Assembly: GCA_022316685.1 (NCBI GenBank)
Contig: JAKJHU010000039.1
Span: 3,348,001 to 3,412,000 of the forward strand
Source of the DNA: Progne subis subis
Taxonomy: Eukaryota > Chordata > Aves > Passeriformes > Hirundinidae
Direction: 5' to 3'
Length of the DNA stretch: 64,000 nt
Part shown: one piece after another, positions 48,204 through 62,166 of the stretch
Layout of the letters: each line of letters opens with the position of its first letter
How positions within the stretch are numbered: the first letter of the stretch is position 1
Translations under genes and position numbers: made by a program
The notes under the pieces: generated by a model
The model's input: the letters and a program-made list of their open reading frames with translations, nothing else
Database searches by the model: none
What the model was told of the DNA's origin: nothing

Positions 48204-50382
48204 AGAACCAAAAGCCAATCAAAACTAATTTTGCATCAAAATGCCATCATTCATCATGATCCTAAACAAGCATAAAAGGCTAAAGTCAGCTGTGTGACTT
48301 AAGCACCGCTCAGAGACAAGAAAAGCAGGAAGGATGTCAAGTGGCAAACAAGGGTAGTAACAGGTAGAGCATGTTCAGGTGGGATGTGATGGAATAAGGA
48401 AGATTGACTAATTTTCGTGAACTGCAGAGAAAGATGAAACCTTGAAACATGCTAAGACAATAAGAGTGAGGTGTTCTGGGTGCTAAGGGCAATCAGTGCA
48501 GGATCTTTCTGCACAGAGCAGTGGCTTTCAATAGCACTAGCACTTCAAAATCATGTTCTCAGCCAGTCTCTTCAGCTAACTAACTGGGATGGTTACTTGA
48601 CTAGAATACAACAGAATACTACATTTCAAAGGGATCTACAATGTTAATCTAGTCCGACTCTTAGTCTGTATTAATCAGGAAAGGAGTTAATAACTGCTTT
48701 ACACATATACATGTTAATCTGAAAACTTTTCCAGTCAAACAACAAAATCCCTGTGTATGACAGCATACCTTTGTGTCTGTTACCCACAAGCAAAATTACG
48801 TGTACATTTGCAGGATTTTATGTGTGTCAGTGTAAAACACTGAAAATATTTAACCATATTCCAAACTACTTCCTAAAAGGCCTTTTTTTCTTTACTGTGA
48901 GGAAAAAACATTTTCTCCATATATCTGAAAAATGTAAACACAATCAAATCAGCACAGAATGGCAAAACATCTGACTATGACCCCCACCATGTCCCTCCCA
49001 GTCCAGACAGCTGGAGATTGAGCAATGTACCTCCACAATATAGCTAAACATTGGCTTTTTTCTTATATCCTACCCTAGATATCCTTTATAGGATCCATGG
49101 CCAGAGGGTTGCTGGTGGCCATCGGTTTGACACAAAGTGGCATTCCTGCTGTACCCCTTAGAACCTGCCTTTTGCAGTTCCCATCTGCCAACTTGCCCCA
49201 TGTTAGCCAAGAGTGTCACTTCAGAGAAATCTTCTGTACTCTCACATCTCAGTAGGTGAGACTGCTCCCTTCAGCAGCTGCAGGGTATGAGAAAAAAGGC
49301 AGAAGCAAGAGAAAAAGGACACACCTGAAAAGGACATGCCTATCTTCTGTCCCTCCCAGCACCTACAGGATGCTTGCCAAGATACTGTCTTGGCCACAAG
49401 GGTTCCAAGTGCAGCTGCACGTATGGATACCTACTGTAGCATAGCTTTGCTAGAAGCTACCCTTTCAGAAAACTTCTATCCCAACACCAGCAGGGATCCT
49501 GCAGGGGCTCGCTCACAACTGTTCTGTAGAAACCCACCTCAGAACAGAGCACTTGCAGCAAATTCTCTAAACAGATAGAGTGCGATCCCTCTGAATGCCA
49601 AAAGCCCTTCAGCAAGTTCTCACTCAAAATATTGCACATTATCATCACTACTACAGCCCTACCTGGCACCTCTGATTATTTACAGTGAGTAGGTTGTATA
49701 TTACCCCATGCCCCCAAAACATACCATTAAATTACCATTTTCATCACCAAAAGCTTAACGTACAAAGTACAAAGATTAAAAAAAAAAAAAGGATAAGTAT
49801 GTAACAAAATGTTTACTGTAACAAAACAAAATGCAGCTGCCATTCATATTACTGTTCAAGTCTATATAGGTTTTCATTAGGACAATGGACTTCCACAATA
49901 CTTCTCCAGAAATAAAGTTTGCTATGCAACAGGACAAGTCAGGAAGAACTGTAAGTGACACAGGCAGGAACAGGCTCACGGACTCAGTCAAGCTGATCAG
50001 GTACTGCCAAGTGACACAGCTGAAGAGCAGATGCTACCTTCCTTTAATTTAGCAAAGCCAGCATGGTGGCTCCATGGACCCATGCAGACATGACACAAAG
50101 CATCTGCAGGTTTTACCTCGCACTGTGGCAGCATATTAATCCACCTCTCTGAGTACCATCTGCAAAGGACACCCTCCTGTTCTGCAGGGCAAACCTACAG
50201 GTCCCCATAAACAATCACTGTTACCCCAAAAAAAATATATACAATTGCAGATGAGCATCACAATCAAGGTGTGACGGCTTTTTGACCTCTCTTCACATAC
50301 CCCCAAGCTCCCATTCCTGTGTGCTGTCTTGCCACACATTAGAGCATGTTGACTTTAATCCCTGAGAAATGTGGTTTATTTT

Positions 50383-50740
50383 CATAGACTCACAGAATGG
50401 CTTGGGTTGGCAAGGGACCTTAAAGATCCTCTACCATAGGCGGGGATACCCTTCACCAGACCAGGTTGTTCAGAGCCTCATTCAACCTTGAACACCTCCA
50501 GGGTGGGGCATCCACAGCTTCTCTGAGAAAACTGTTCCAGTACCTCACCACTCTCACAGTAAAGATTTTTTCCCTAATATCTAATCTAAACCCACTCTGT
50601 TTTAGTTTGAGCCTATTCCCTCTTGTCTTACCACAAAATGCTCTTGAAAAAAGTCCCTCTCCATATCCTTCCTGTAAGCTCTTTTCAGAGGTGGGCTTGA
50701 ATAAACCACAGTGGGTGAGGCCAATGGTGGAAGGTACCAC
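50383..50740 (-). mobile_element. CR1 LINE 3' fragment
   Basis: It opens catagactcacagaatggc and ttgggttggcaagggacctt, the reverse complement of the canonical CR1 3' end, and continues through aaccttgaacacctccaggg, ccacagcttctctgagaaa and ccctcttgtcttaccacaa. This is one of the better preserved copies in the window, about 360 bases, same orientation as RGS6. ORFs across it are CR1 remnants on the wrong strand. Confidence 0.95.
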
Positions 50741-51038
50741 ACATATGCAAAAAGAACAGACAGGATGTATAAGGTGAATTAGGAGGAGGAGCATCAGGAT
50801 TTCTTAATTTTAAAAGAGATTTTTAAAAATGAGATAGTAATGCACCTACTACAACATGCAGATGTAATTCTCAAATAAACTGTCCCTAAAATGGACATTG
50901 CCCTAAAATGAACAGAAGAGCTTGGGAATCTCAGAAAAGAGGAATGAGTGCTGACAAAATCAGACATCTTTTTTTAAAACTTTCTTTCAGCAGCATGGGC
51001 CCTAATGGAATGAACCCTCATTTAAAAAAAAACCCTGC

Positions 51039-51087
51039 TTGTCATTCTGAGACTACTCCTTTAATGACAATAGTCTCAGAATGACAA
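51039..51087. repeat. Perfect 17-bp inverted repeat with 15-base loop
   Basis: The arm ttgtcattctgagacta (51039-51055) is followed by a 15-base spacer and the exact reverse complement tagtctcagaatgacaa (51071-51087). A perfect stem this long is unlikely by chance in one intron. It could be a recent palindromic duplication, the terminal part of a small DNA element, or a structured intronic RNA. No surrounding miRNA-length precursor is apparent. Confidence 0.93.
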
Positions 51088-52071
51088 ATCTCCAGCATGT
51101 CACTGCACATGCGAAGTTTTTTCCTGGTCTGGTACTCTACATCCCAGGATGACTTTTCCAGCACTCTCACAATCTGCACTTAAAGTGCTGTGACTAGTTT
51201 AGCTCACATAATGTGAATCCCTGTTTCAGAAAATGCTTCATGGCCTGAGACTGAATAAAATTTGTGCAACTCATCCCTGAATCTATCCAGATTGGTAACA
51301 AATCCTTTGATCGCTGAAAAGAAGTAATGAAAAGGAAATTAATCTTGACATTTCTGGATTGGCAGGCAAGGCCTAGAGGACTCAGTGGAACAGGGGACAG
51401 CTGTTTCCAGAGCTGCACCTACACTGACAAAGTGTACACGTTATGAATGAGAGCTCAGCAGAGCTAAAGAAGCTTCTCACAGTAGAGATGGGAATCCAAA
51501 TTTAATGATTCAATTAAGAAATGCCAAGGCTGGTGTAAAATGCTGAGCTATTTCTACCTCTGTGTCCCTATGACTGGCCTCATACTACTGTGGGTGTAAT
51601 TACATAAGATGCACAATCCTTTAGTGGAAAGTGGAATTATTTAAGGAAAACAGCTGGCAAATTTAGAGCTAAGTAGGAGCACAGAAACGTCAATGCCAAA
51701 CCAAGAGCATGTCAAATATGACCCAGATACCTAATTAGAAGTTATGCTCAAATCTAACTTGCACAGGGCTCCAGAAGCAGGCTGACTACAGTAGAGAGGC
51801 TCCAAGAGGTACTCTCCTGATCTTCATTCCCCTGATTGCATTTGATACTGTCCTGATCTCTCCCCTCTCTTCCCCAACTTTAATGTCACAACTCTTACAA
51901 ATTTGCTAGGAATGGGGAGGGTAGAGCAGTATTACACAATAATGATGCTAAGAGCCTCAGGAAGGCATCGAAGGCTGTCTGAGGGCTTCCCCCAGTGCAG
52001 ACAGGTGGGAGCCCAAGGCCTCATGTCTACTCCCAGCTGACCTGCTTTCAGCCAGCACCCAGCCATGGGGA

Positions 52072-52950
52072 TTGCTGAACTGTGAGGGGATGCTCTCCCT
52101 CTGTGATGCTGGCTACAGTAACGCTTCTGCCTCCACACCTCAGACTAATGGAGTTAGTCTGCAAATGACTAACTCGGAGCAAATGAGCAGGAGGTCATTG
52201 ACAGAGATGGTGCCAATACATGCTAACATACTAGGGGAATACCCCCCAGCTGGCACAAACAGATCCAAAAGATCCCCCAAACACCTGGATGATAACTTCA
52301 TGATACAGGTACTAAGGGTGCCAACTAGGAAGGATACCTTCCTTGATCTGTTGCTTGTCAACAGCAATATATATCATATATAATATATCATATGATATAT
52401 AATAATATATAATATATTCCTTTTATAACAAGGTAACCCAACTAGCTGATCAAAGGAAGCCAGTTGATGCAATCTTTATGGATTTCAGTAAAGATTTTGA
52501 TACTGCTTCTCACAGGATCCTTCTGGACAAAATGTCCAGCATGCAGGAGGACAAACACATCACATGATGAGTGAGCAGCTGGGTCACGGGCCAGGTGCAA
52601 AGGGCTATAGTGAATGTGGTGACATCAGACTGGTGACTGGTTAATAGTGGGGCTCCCCAGGGCTCCATTTTAGGGCCGGTTCTTGTCACCATCTTCAAAA
52701 ATGACTTGGATGCAGGACTTACAGGCATAGTGAGTACGTTTGCTGACAACACTACACCGTAAGCAGCTGTTGACTCCCTTGAAGACAGAGACGTCCTACA
52801 GAGAGACCAGGACAAATCACAGGGCTGGGCAATCACCAAAAGGATGCAATTTTAACTAATACAAGTGCCAGATTCTGTATCCAGGATGGGGCAACCATGG
52901 ACGTACAGACAGACTGGCTGACAAGAGGCTGGGGTGTCAAAGACCTAATG
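52072..52950 (+). mobile_element. Degenerate CR1-type LINE ORF2 (endonuclease end and reverse transcriptase part)
   Basis: The first part (52180-52365) translates to TEMVPIHANILGEYPPAGTN and RVPTRKDTFLDLLLVN, fitting the end of the LINE endonuclease region. After an AT-rich interruption, the second part (52430-52950) reads FMDFSKDFDTASHRILLDKM, then SGAPQGSILGPVL and STFADNTTP. These are reverse-transcriptase motifs, with the catalytic FADD changed to FADN and several stops. The copy is internally deleted and dead. It lies antisense to RGS6. Confidence 0.85.
52366..52425. repeat. AT-rich self-complementary tract within the CR1 copy
   Basis: Repeated atatat and catatgatatat words form short palindromes such as atatcatatgatat. 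It sits where the LINE sequence is broken, between the endonuclease and reverse-transcriptase remnants. Confidence 0.85.
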
Positions 52951-53507
52951 TTCTTTGGAGCTCTAAAATCAACACTCCCTACTTATAAAACCAAACAAAT
53001 GCAAAACCAAATTATAATGCACTGCCCATGTAGCAATGATGTAAACAAACATGAGATGCTACAGTGCAAAATTATAAATCATAATTTAAAAGATTTAGTC
53101 TTCAGATTATTGGGGTTTTTTGCTTGACAAAAGAAATAAGCTTTGATGAATATGCCACTGTCCAATTCATTAGCTTCTGTAATGATAGCCTTGTGATCAA
53201 AATTTTATCAGAACATGGTAACTTGTATTGTCTATGGCCACTACAGCTTCCTTAGAAAGCACACTTGTCACTCTCTCTAGTAGGAGAAAAAACCTAGACA
53301 GCATTCAACAAAACACTGAACATTTGGCAGATCTCATTTGTTAAAAAGTGTGGTTTCCCATCAGTCTAAACGATTCAGGAAGTAAGAATGAAACTTACTG
53401 AATAGTTAGGGCAGAAGTAAAATATCATGAAAGGAAAACTCATCAGAAATTATTCACTCAGTGATTTTGACAACCATTTTGGCATCAGCCAGCAAACAAT
53501 TGAGTTT

Positions 53508-53580
53508 GAAAAAAAAAACAACAAAACAAACCAAACAAACAAACAACCCACCCCAGAAACAAACAAAACACGGAGACAAT
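53508..53580. repeat. A-rich (CAAA)n-like tract
   Basis: An A run is followed by caaac and caaacaaacaaac words. Low-complexity, with no element recognised. Confidence 0.8.
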
Positions 53581-54108
53581 CCTATCCACAATAAAAAAAT
53601 AACAGGATTTCTATGCAATACCACACAACACCCCACAATAACTGGATGTAAAACTTTCCACTGCTTGAATCATGAGTTACTGTTCTCATCAGTCTATGCT
53701 ATTTTTTTGCCTACGAGTATACTTAGCATATTACATTAATCCAGCTTCTCAAAGTTTCCTGTCAGTTTGATTATTCATTCCTAAGTGAGAGTTAATCTGC
53801 AATCCTGGCCATATTGTGGAGGTATCTACATGGAGAAAATTCTTACAGTGCAAGTGGCCTTGCAATGGAGCTGAATCCTGAGACTTTCTTCTAGCAAAGC
53901 ACCCAGTCACCAAACAGGAATTAACTGAACGAAGACCTAATTGCTTAGTTTTATAGCTCTGCAGGACCAAAATGTAATTTTCTTCTCTGCATGTGGTAGT
54001 GAATCATACATCAAAAATATCCAAGCTCATCAGTTCACACCATACTCAAAACAATTCCATGAGAAGCCAGCATGCAGTTATGCAGTTTTAAGAAATTTAT
54101 CTGCACAG

Positions 54109-54141
54109 AAAAAAAAAAAGAAGAAGAAAAAAAAAAAAAAA
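54109..54141. repeat. A-rich run with GAA units
   Basis: An A11 run, gaagaag, then a further A17 run. It resembles the A/GAA tracts near two RGS6 acceptors but lies deep in the long intron. Confidence 0.88.
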
Positions 54142-57100
54142 GTGCCAAAGAAAGCATGCAAATGTATATATTTATAGCCATGGGTATGCATGGAAAGCCT
54201 GAAAGCCTTTTGTTGTCTTCTTTGCTGTTTCTTATAGAAGGTTCTAAAGCCAAATCTATGGCGCTTTCAGGTGCAAATACATCAGAGACCAAAGAACTGT
54301 GTGTTTCTGCTGGAACAGGCAGAATAAAACAAGGTATTCATTGACATTCAGGGTATTCACCCGAACCAGGCCCTATAGCTTGCCCAGTCTAGAACTATGC
54401 CAACCCCTTTGCCTAAAGCCTCTTGTGGAGATGTATCCTCACTGCCCAGCACAGCTTTCAGCAACAGTGATTTCTGGCTATTTATGGTAGTAAAAGTAAA
54501 CTGGTGGTCTGTGTAATTTTTTGTACTATTTAAAGCAAAAAAGCAAAGCCAACCCTTCCTTTTCACCTCACCCCCAAGAGTTACTTCAATGGTAACTTCA
54601 ATTGTGTAACTGAGATATATCAAACATACAATACTCACCTATCAAACCTAACATGTAAAAATTATTTATGAGCCTGGATTTACAGTCATTTAAGCTAACT
54701 TCTGCATTTCTTTAAAACAACACACTGGTTAAAGTCAGGAAATTTAAATCCTAGAAGAAACTCTTGGGTTTTTTGCAAAATAAACCTTAATTAAAATACA
54801 AGTTAGAATCTGCCCAATAAATAATACTCTAAAAATTATGTTGACTTCAAAAAGCCAAAGAATGCTAGATAACAATGAAGAGAATCTATGCATGGAATAA
54901 AGAGGCAGATATATTCACCCAATAATATGAGTTGGTTATTTTTCTAATGGTTGGAATTGCATTGAATTAAAGCAACAGATTCAAAGTAATGGCTATCAAT
55001 CTACACTCAAAGATTTGTGCCTTCACATTGCTATTGATTATCATTGTGCTTTTATATATTGTTGCTTTTGCACTACCACAAAGTTAGAACTGGCTTGTCA
55101 AAGGGTCAGATCCCCACGTGCTCCTCGGGGGATGTGGATTCTCGGGCACAGCAGGAGCAAAGCTGCTCTGCTGTGAATCTGATGCTCTGCAGCCCACAGG
55201 AATGCTGGAGGAAGGGCAGAAACAAAGCAAGAGGTGTGAAAAAACAAAACTCTGTTGGTAGATCCTTCACCACACAACTCCCAGGTTGCTATGAAGTGAA
55301 GACAGGAGAGGCGAAGTATTGCAGCTTGAGTGCAGTCTGCTCGGCACTCCCATCCAAAAAACAAAGCCACACAGTTCTTACAATTAATCTCTGCTCTTTT
55401 GCTGTGTCATTCAGATCTGGAAACAACCTTCTGTTATAAAGCTGTGCTTTTGAAGCTGAGATGAATGCAAAAAAACATTAATCATTCATCCCTATGCATT
55501 TCTATGGGCACTGAAATATTATTGACTTTTCTTTTTAATGCTTTATTCATTAGCCACAATATTTCATCAGATAAATGCTGTGTTTCAGAAAAAAACTGCA
55601 GTCAGCAACAAGACCCTTCTTAATACCTAATATTTTTTGTTATTGTAGGTGAATTACCAATTCATCTACACACTGGAATTCAACAGGTAATTTGTCATGC
55701 AATCTGTCTCTATTCCAGCTTTTAGTCTCAATTGAAAGACTGAAAAGACCCCAAAGCAAATTTTGGTAGGGAAAAACACTAAGCAATTTTTAATAGATCT
55801 GATTTGTTCCAGGCTCATAGTTCTCATTTGTGGCTTTCCAGTCCAGCAATTTTTATAATCGTGTTTGTCAATAAGAAAAATTGTAATTTTGTGTTCTAAT
55901 TTCTGCCCACACGGCTGGAAGGTTGTCTTGGGTTTACTTTCCCTTCTGACATCATCTCTGATGTCCAGAAAAAGCAGACAAGTCACTGCAGAAAGATAAA
56001 GCTGGATCATTTGGTGGTTTGGGTGATTTTTCATTGTTTCCTTGGCCACAGAACTATCCATGCAGCATAGCTATTTAAGTTTCTGATTTATCATAGCTTC
56101 ACTTGACAGATGCAGAGGTTCAAATACAGCAAGGACAAGCAGGACCAGGAAGGACCTTCACAATTCTAATGTATGGAAGTTAAACTTCTCATAATATTCT
56201 GGGCTTTAGCAATTAAGAAACCTTTTTATTGACTGAAATAATACTAAAGCCTCAGGATGGGTTTTATAAATGTTTCAGTGGCCTAAGCCAAATTTTAATG
56301 CACCCCGTGCTGTAATGTAATTCCTTCCAGTATTCTTCATCTCAGGTGCAACTACTTTCAAGTGATGTCATATGAAAGAATATAGCTATGAAGAGTGTCC
56401 AATTTTGGTAATGTTAAGAGATGGTTAATTTTATTTAATCATTTAGGATTTATCCCATAGTGCAAGCACACATTTTTATGGGATATTTCAGCTTCATGTA
56501 ATGTAAAAACATGCTTTTTTGGAGATGAGCAGTCCTGAAAAGGATGGAGAATTATGAATGACACACATGGAAGTAGCAAAACAGCCAGCTATGAAAACCA
56601 TCCTTCGTCTCCAAGCCCAGAGTAGCTGTCAAGTCACACATACCCCAATATTTGGGCTGGGTTTATGCCACACAGCACAGAAGGACCACTGCTATGGAAC
56701 CAGCAGGACACAAAATGCACCACATGCACTCCCCCTGAACTGGGAAAGCACAACACAGACACAGCACTTGTGAAGAAGGTGAGCAGCTGCATGGTGTGAA
56801 CTGAACTGCAGCTTGGCTGCGGCAGAGGGCAGTGATACACAAATACCAGCAGTCCTCGCTCTGCTCAGCACCTACAAATGCACAAACCTGTCCTTGGCTA
56901 TTTCTAGCATGCAACACTTACTTAGGCAAACTCTTAGGCTTATTCTTAACAAAACTTGCACACTATTTACCTGTATTTAGGTGTAACACATGTGCAGCGC
57001 AGAGAGAGATATATTGAATATCTACTGTTTAAAATGTTAATTCAGATTGCTTTCTCTTATTTCTTTGACGACCACATCCTATTTGATTAATTTACTATCC

Positions 57101-60100
57101 CCTTTGTCTTCTGCAATCAAATCCTTTAAGCTTTTGTTTCACAAGGTGTTGTTTTGCATCTTTACAACAGGCACAAAATTGCTACAGTTTCAGGGAGCTG
57201 GTTTTCATCTTCTCCTCCCTCATCCTTCTCACCATTTGAAAGGTAGGAAGCTGGATGCAGTTAAGGAGAAAAAGGGAGGGAGGAGGGAGCTGAGGATGAA
57301 GACAGCATAAGAGTTTGACTCCTTAACTGGGTTAATTTGTCTCTTGGCAGGCAAGTAGAGAACTTAAGAGAAAGCTACAGGAAGAAAAATAATTGTAAGA
57401 CATGTGTTACTCATGTAATTGCTGACATGTCTAATGCTATGTGATTCATGGCAGCTTTGAAATACTAGACTTCTTATTGAGGGATGGAGATATTACATTT
57501 CCACTGGGTGCAATTTGAAGAGATGCATAAAAGAAGGAAATGTAAGTTGTTATGAAGAAGCCCAGTCTTGACTTGAATTAGTTTAAATGCAACTTGCTTA
57601 GAACAATTGATTTTTTTATGAGAAATAAATGGATTGGTATGCCCAAACAGTTTTTGGCAAGCCAGCTTCCACCAAGCAATTGCTAAACTGTTAAATTCAC
57701 TGCTCAGCATCTGCTCTTTAGAAATGTGGAAAGCCATCAAAAAGTATACATTATGCACATATAAACCTGTGTCAATTTTAACCCATGAGCATGTTCTTTA
57801 TATCCTTCACAAATCTGTAAACACCCAATATTAGTTTGGATATTGAGTTCAATTTCGAAAATTTTTTTGTTTGTTTATTAGTGGCTTTTTATCTGCTTGT
57901 TTTAACTAAATAGACTAATTCATGCTTAGCAGAAGATTGAACTTGTTTAGATTTGGGACTATCTACATCTATTAGCTGCCTGAAACAGAGTCAGTACCAT
58001 GTTTCCAGTGTCCTATTGTTCAAAGCAGAACTACAGAGGAAAGACAAAATACCTAGAACAAAACTACCCAAATGCTGAGGGAAATCTGTATCAGACTCAG
58101 TCCTGCAGTGAAAGCCCTGTTTTAAGGTGATGCAAGTAGTTGGCCAGACAGCCTGGGGAAGTCAGCTCGTGGAGGCTTTGGTCCCAATGACAGTATTTTC
58201 CATATGGCACCAAGGCAAGTTCTACCCCTGAAAAGAAGCACTAAGAAAGTAAACGTTCTGGCCAAGCACTCAGCCTCACAGCCTGCTCTCTGGGTGAAGG
58301 GTGCTGCCTCTTACCATCATTGCCAGCCCTGGGCCTGTTCCCCATGCCACAACAATCTTTTTTTGTACAGTTCACCTGAACAGGGGCCTTTCAAACTCTG
58401 GACATGAGGAACTTATTTCTCCCTTGGGCCTCTGGCTGCTGTATCTGGATGAGAGACATACTTGAGCTTCTCTGAAGGGAAAAGGCCTGCCCCAAGGGAG
58501 CTAATTTCTCAATAAGTGTATAAAGTTCTCCAGTAGAACTTGTCTGTTTTGAACTACATCATCAGGAAACATTATCAATAATAAAGTCTCGCTTTCACAA
58601 CGCCATGGGATTTCCATACTCCAGCCAAATGCATTTTTTTTAACTAAGTGACATTCTGATGTGCTCTGGGATGGCTCCATGGGCACTTGCCAAGACCCAT
58701 GCTGACTTCTTCAGACAGAGACACACAGCAGTTTAAACTTGGTTTATGAGTCTCAAGTCTCTCTTAGCTCATGAGTCTCAAGTAGTGACAGGCCATCTGG
58801 CACATTTCAGTAAAACCGGCACTTTCTGCTGAGAGAGGTCCAGCACTTACATAAGACAGACATGGCAGGACAGGAGTGAAATGCACTGGCAGGGCTGTGT
58901 GCACTGAGCTTGCATGGCAGCACTCAATCCACACCAGTACAGCCAGGACATAACCCATCAATCCACCCACAGCCACGGAGGCAGCGCTGGGAGCAGAGAG
59001 GAAGACAAGTGGGTGCTGGGATGAGGGTCAGGAGCAGTGCAGGGGCAAGGGACCAGCCATGGGACTGCTGCTGGGAGGAGGAGGTATCGTTCAAAATGAA
59101 GCTGCGGGGACAGCCCCGCTTGAAGTCAGGGGGTATGGATTAGAAAATGCAGCTGTATCGAAACATTTTGGAAGGTGGGCAGACTAGTGCAAAGATTTAA
59201 AACTGCATGTCTTCCTTGGATTATGATAGCAATGATGCTGATACACAGGATCAGACAGTACACAAAAAAGGAGAATCTGCAATGAGGTTGGAAATGTGGG
59301 GCAAACTGGGAAACGTAAAGGCTTTTCATACTGGAAAGCTCTGCTGTTGCAGCATTGACTCCTTTCTGACTTGTTCTGGCAATGTTGTGTAAGACCAAGT
59401 CTGAATCAGTGGGGGAAAAAAGTGTATGTGTTTGGTCCTCCCACCAAAAATGAGGTTAGTTTTAAGATGCAATTATATGAAAAGAAAATGAGAAAGCCAG
59501 TTTTGTTGCTGGTTAGTATAATGAGATGTTCCTACAAGAGTCTGATGACTGGGAAAATAGAATTAACAATTAATCTACAGAAACAAAAGCTTTACTGAGA
59601 ATTTTTTTTCTCTCTAGAAGAGAAACGTGCAACTCTATTTATCACAGCAGCTGCCATTGCATGCATTGGCTGACAACCCAGTCTGGGCATGGATCACAGC
59701 ACTACTCAAAATCTGCCCTCAGGCATTTTTTTCCATATTCCATACTCTAAACTGAACATTGAACAATGTCTGACACATGCACACAGGTGCTGCACAGACT
59801 TGGTCACATCCTACTTTCATTCTCCATGGCTTGCCCGTAAAAGTGAAGACCTAACCAAGAAGATAACGGTGTAACGTGTCCTCCTTTGACTGACCTACTT
59901 TGAGCCAAAAGACTGGGAAGGGAACACGCCAATCTACTTCCAGAGCAGATTGAAATGTGTCTTTGGCACAGCATTCCCACAGACACTCATCATATATTAA
60001 AAAAAAAGTTTTTTCATCCTTTTTCCCAGATTTCTGTAATCAAGAAGGGCCATTATTGATAACTCCCTGAGGCTTCTTCTCCTTATGTTACCCAATACCT

Positions 60101-60544
60101 CATTCACACCTAAGGCATCAGGACAGATGAAAGCATAACAGAGACGAGCGTTCTTTCCCAGGTATTCAAACTTTAAATCAAACACCCACTTCGCTGTACT
60201 ATAAACAGTGATGCCTGTTTGGAGCACCAAGGCACTCCGGTAATATTTCTTTTCCTTTAAGATTTTATATTTCTCCTGTGAGAAGCAATTACAATAGAAG
60301 TGTCAGGCAAAAATAAATCCCTGTTAATCACAGTCACAGTGAGCCTGCCAAGTAAATCACATCTCAGTGTTGCTGTTCCATTTTTCAGGTAGAAATAAAA
60401 AGTGTGTGAGTATGCCATGGTCTAGAATTGAGCTCTTCCCAAGAGGAGGTACAAAGTTTTTGAAAACACAAGTTATTCTCCTGTCTTCATGACATTGTGT
60501 GGAATTAGACAAGCACTAAAACTGGGTATCCACTGACCATAAGA

Positions 60545-60900
60545 GTAATTCAGCTTGGAAGGATTCTCTGAAGGTTGTCTAGTCCAGCCTTCAAGCAAAG
60601 CAAGGCCAGGGGTTTCTGAACAGCTGCAAATGACTGGTTCCACAGCTCCTCCAGGACACTAGGCTCATGCTCACCCGCCCTGAACATAAACGACTTTTTT
60701 TCCTATATGTAAATCTAGTTGGATTTCTTTCCCTGCAACTTGTGTAGATTGTCTTTGGTACTTTCAACGTGCACTCCTGAGAAAGGATCTGACCTTGCCT
60801 TTGTAGCTTCTCATTCCCTTCAGCTTTTTCTTCCCCAGACTGAACAAACCCAGTGTCCTCAGCTTCCACATTCAAATGCAGGTGCTCTTGCCTCTTCACT
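60545..60900 (-). mobile_element. Old CR1-like LINE 3' fragment
   Basis: The series attcagcttggaaggattct, gttgtctagtccagccttc, acagctcctccaggacact and tgaacaaacccagtgtcctc follows the reverse complement of an older CR1 3' region. Divergence is high and the exact ends are unclear. It lies 1.3 kb before the start of the DEP exon at 62167 on the plus coordinate. Confidence 0.65.
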
Positions 60901-62166
60901 TATCAATCACAATCAATCACTGATTACACACATACAATTGCTTTGGTTTTGGTCTACAAATAGGCAGGTCTATGAATCTGAAAGGAAAAATAACAAATTA
61001 AGAAAACTTTGGGCTCTCCCCTGGGCTGTTATTTTCCCATAATTTTCAAACTCAGAGGCCTCATGAACTGCCCATGCATCACAAGGGAGCTGAAGGGAAA
61101 AAAAATCACCTGAAGGGAATGGCACCGAGCTTGTTCCCATCCAAATATGATAATTTCTATGGGCTTTGAAGAGAGGTTTTGTTCTTATCATCATCTTTTT
61201 ACAATTCTCTGTGTTGTGAAAACTAGCCATTTCAAGACGATGCAATTGGAGCTGCTGTTCCAGAACTGATTGCGAGGGAGCAGTTTCCATCATACCAGAG
61301 AGCTGCTAACCATGGTTTGAAAATGTTGTGAGGTCTCCTATTTCCTTTTGAGTAACATGCAGTGGCTTGGTGACTAAATCAACTACCTTTTTAATGCTAT
61401 GAATTTTAACCAGAATATCAGAAACCTCTTTTAGATAAGTTGATCTTAAGACATACAGTCTGTGTATTGCAGACTTGAGCTTATGAAATGAGATTTCAAA
61501 TCAGATAAATGGTTATTTTCCCCAGGAACCTTCAGGAACACCGCTATTGAGTCAGTGAAAACAGATACTAGAAACCTAAGTATAAATCCTCCATACAATT
61601 TACATCACCCTGAATATACTCATCATGTATCAATGGCAGAGGTCTTTGTTGCATTGGAAGAGACTCTGTCTGGAAATACATGGAGGAATGGTTTTGTACT
61701 CTGACTTCCTGTTTCTGCACCGTCCACACTTTTGTACATAGAGCTTTAACAAAGCAGCACACATGCATAAAAGCTATTTCACATTCCTCTACCTGTGATC
61801 AAAGTCCAGTAAGAGTATTTGGGTATGAGCGAGGAAACAATTTCAACTTTCTTTCCCGATCTCTTACCTAAGATTGTCCTGCCCCAGTCACAGGAGATGA
61901 CTCTGACTGGTGATATTCTGATAGCCACAAAAACTATGTAACATTTTTTAATAACTCACCCCACAGAAATATAAATGCTTGTTCACTAAAACAGAACTAA
62001 GGAACCTTTGTTCAATACTTCAGCCTGCAACAGAACAACAAATAGAAAAATTACGCAGAGGGGGGAATTTTTTCCTCACATCCCTTCTTTTTTGGGCTTT
62101 AGTATGTTTGTTTAGAGCCAGCAAGTACCAGTTCACATTCTCCTCTCTGCCGACTGTGGTTCTTAC

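Larger units (their letters stand above)
28801..62166 (-). other. 33.4-kb RGS6 intron inside the DEP domain
   Basis: This intron makes up more than half of the window. Recognised contents are LTR-like sequence (29463-30055 and 31638-32355), a CpG island (30290-30720), CR1 fragments (31263, 45660, 50383, 52072 and 60545), simple repeats, a minisatellite island with CTCF-type motif (40.7-41.9 kb), and a perfect hairpin (51039). The stretches 32.4-40.7, 42.0-45.6, 46.1-50.3 and 53.0-60.5 kb otherwise look like unique AT-rich intron without recognisable coding sequence. Confidence 0.8.

Noticed and set aside
50453..50794. ORFs of about 100 codons on both strands near 50.6 kb
   Set aside because: They lie over a CR1 3' fragment and its flank; the 3' part of CR1 here is not a coding gene.
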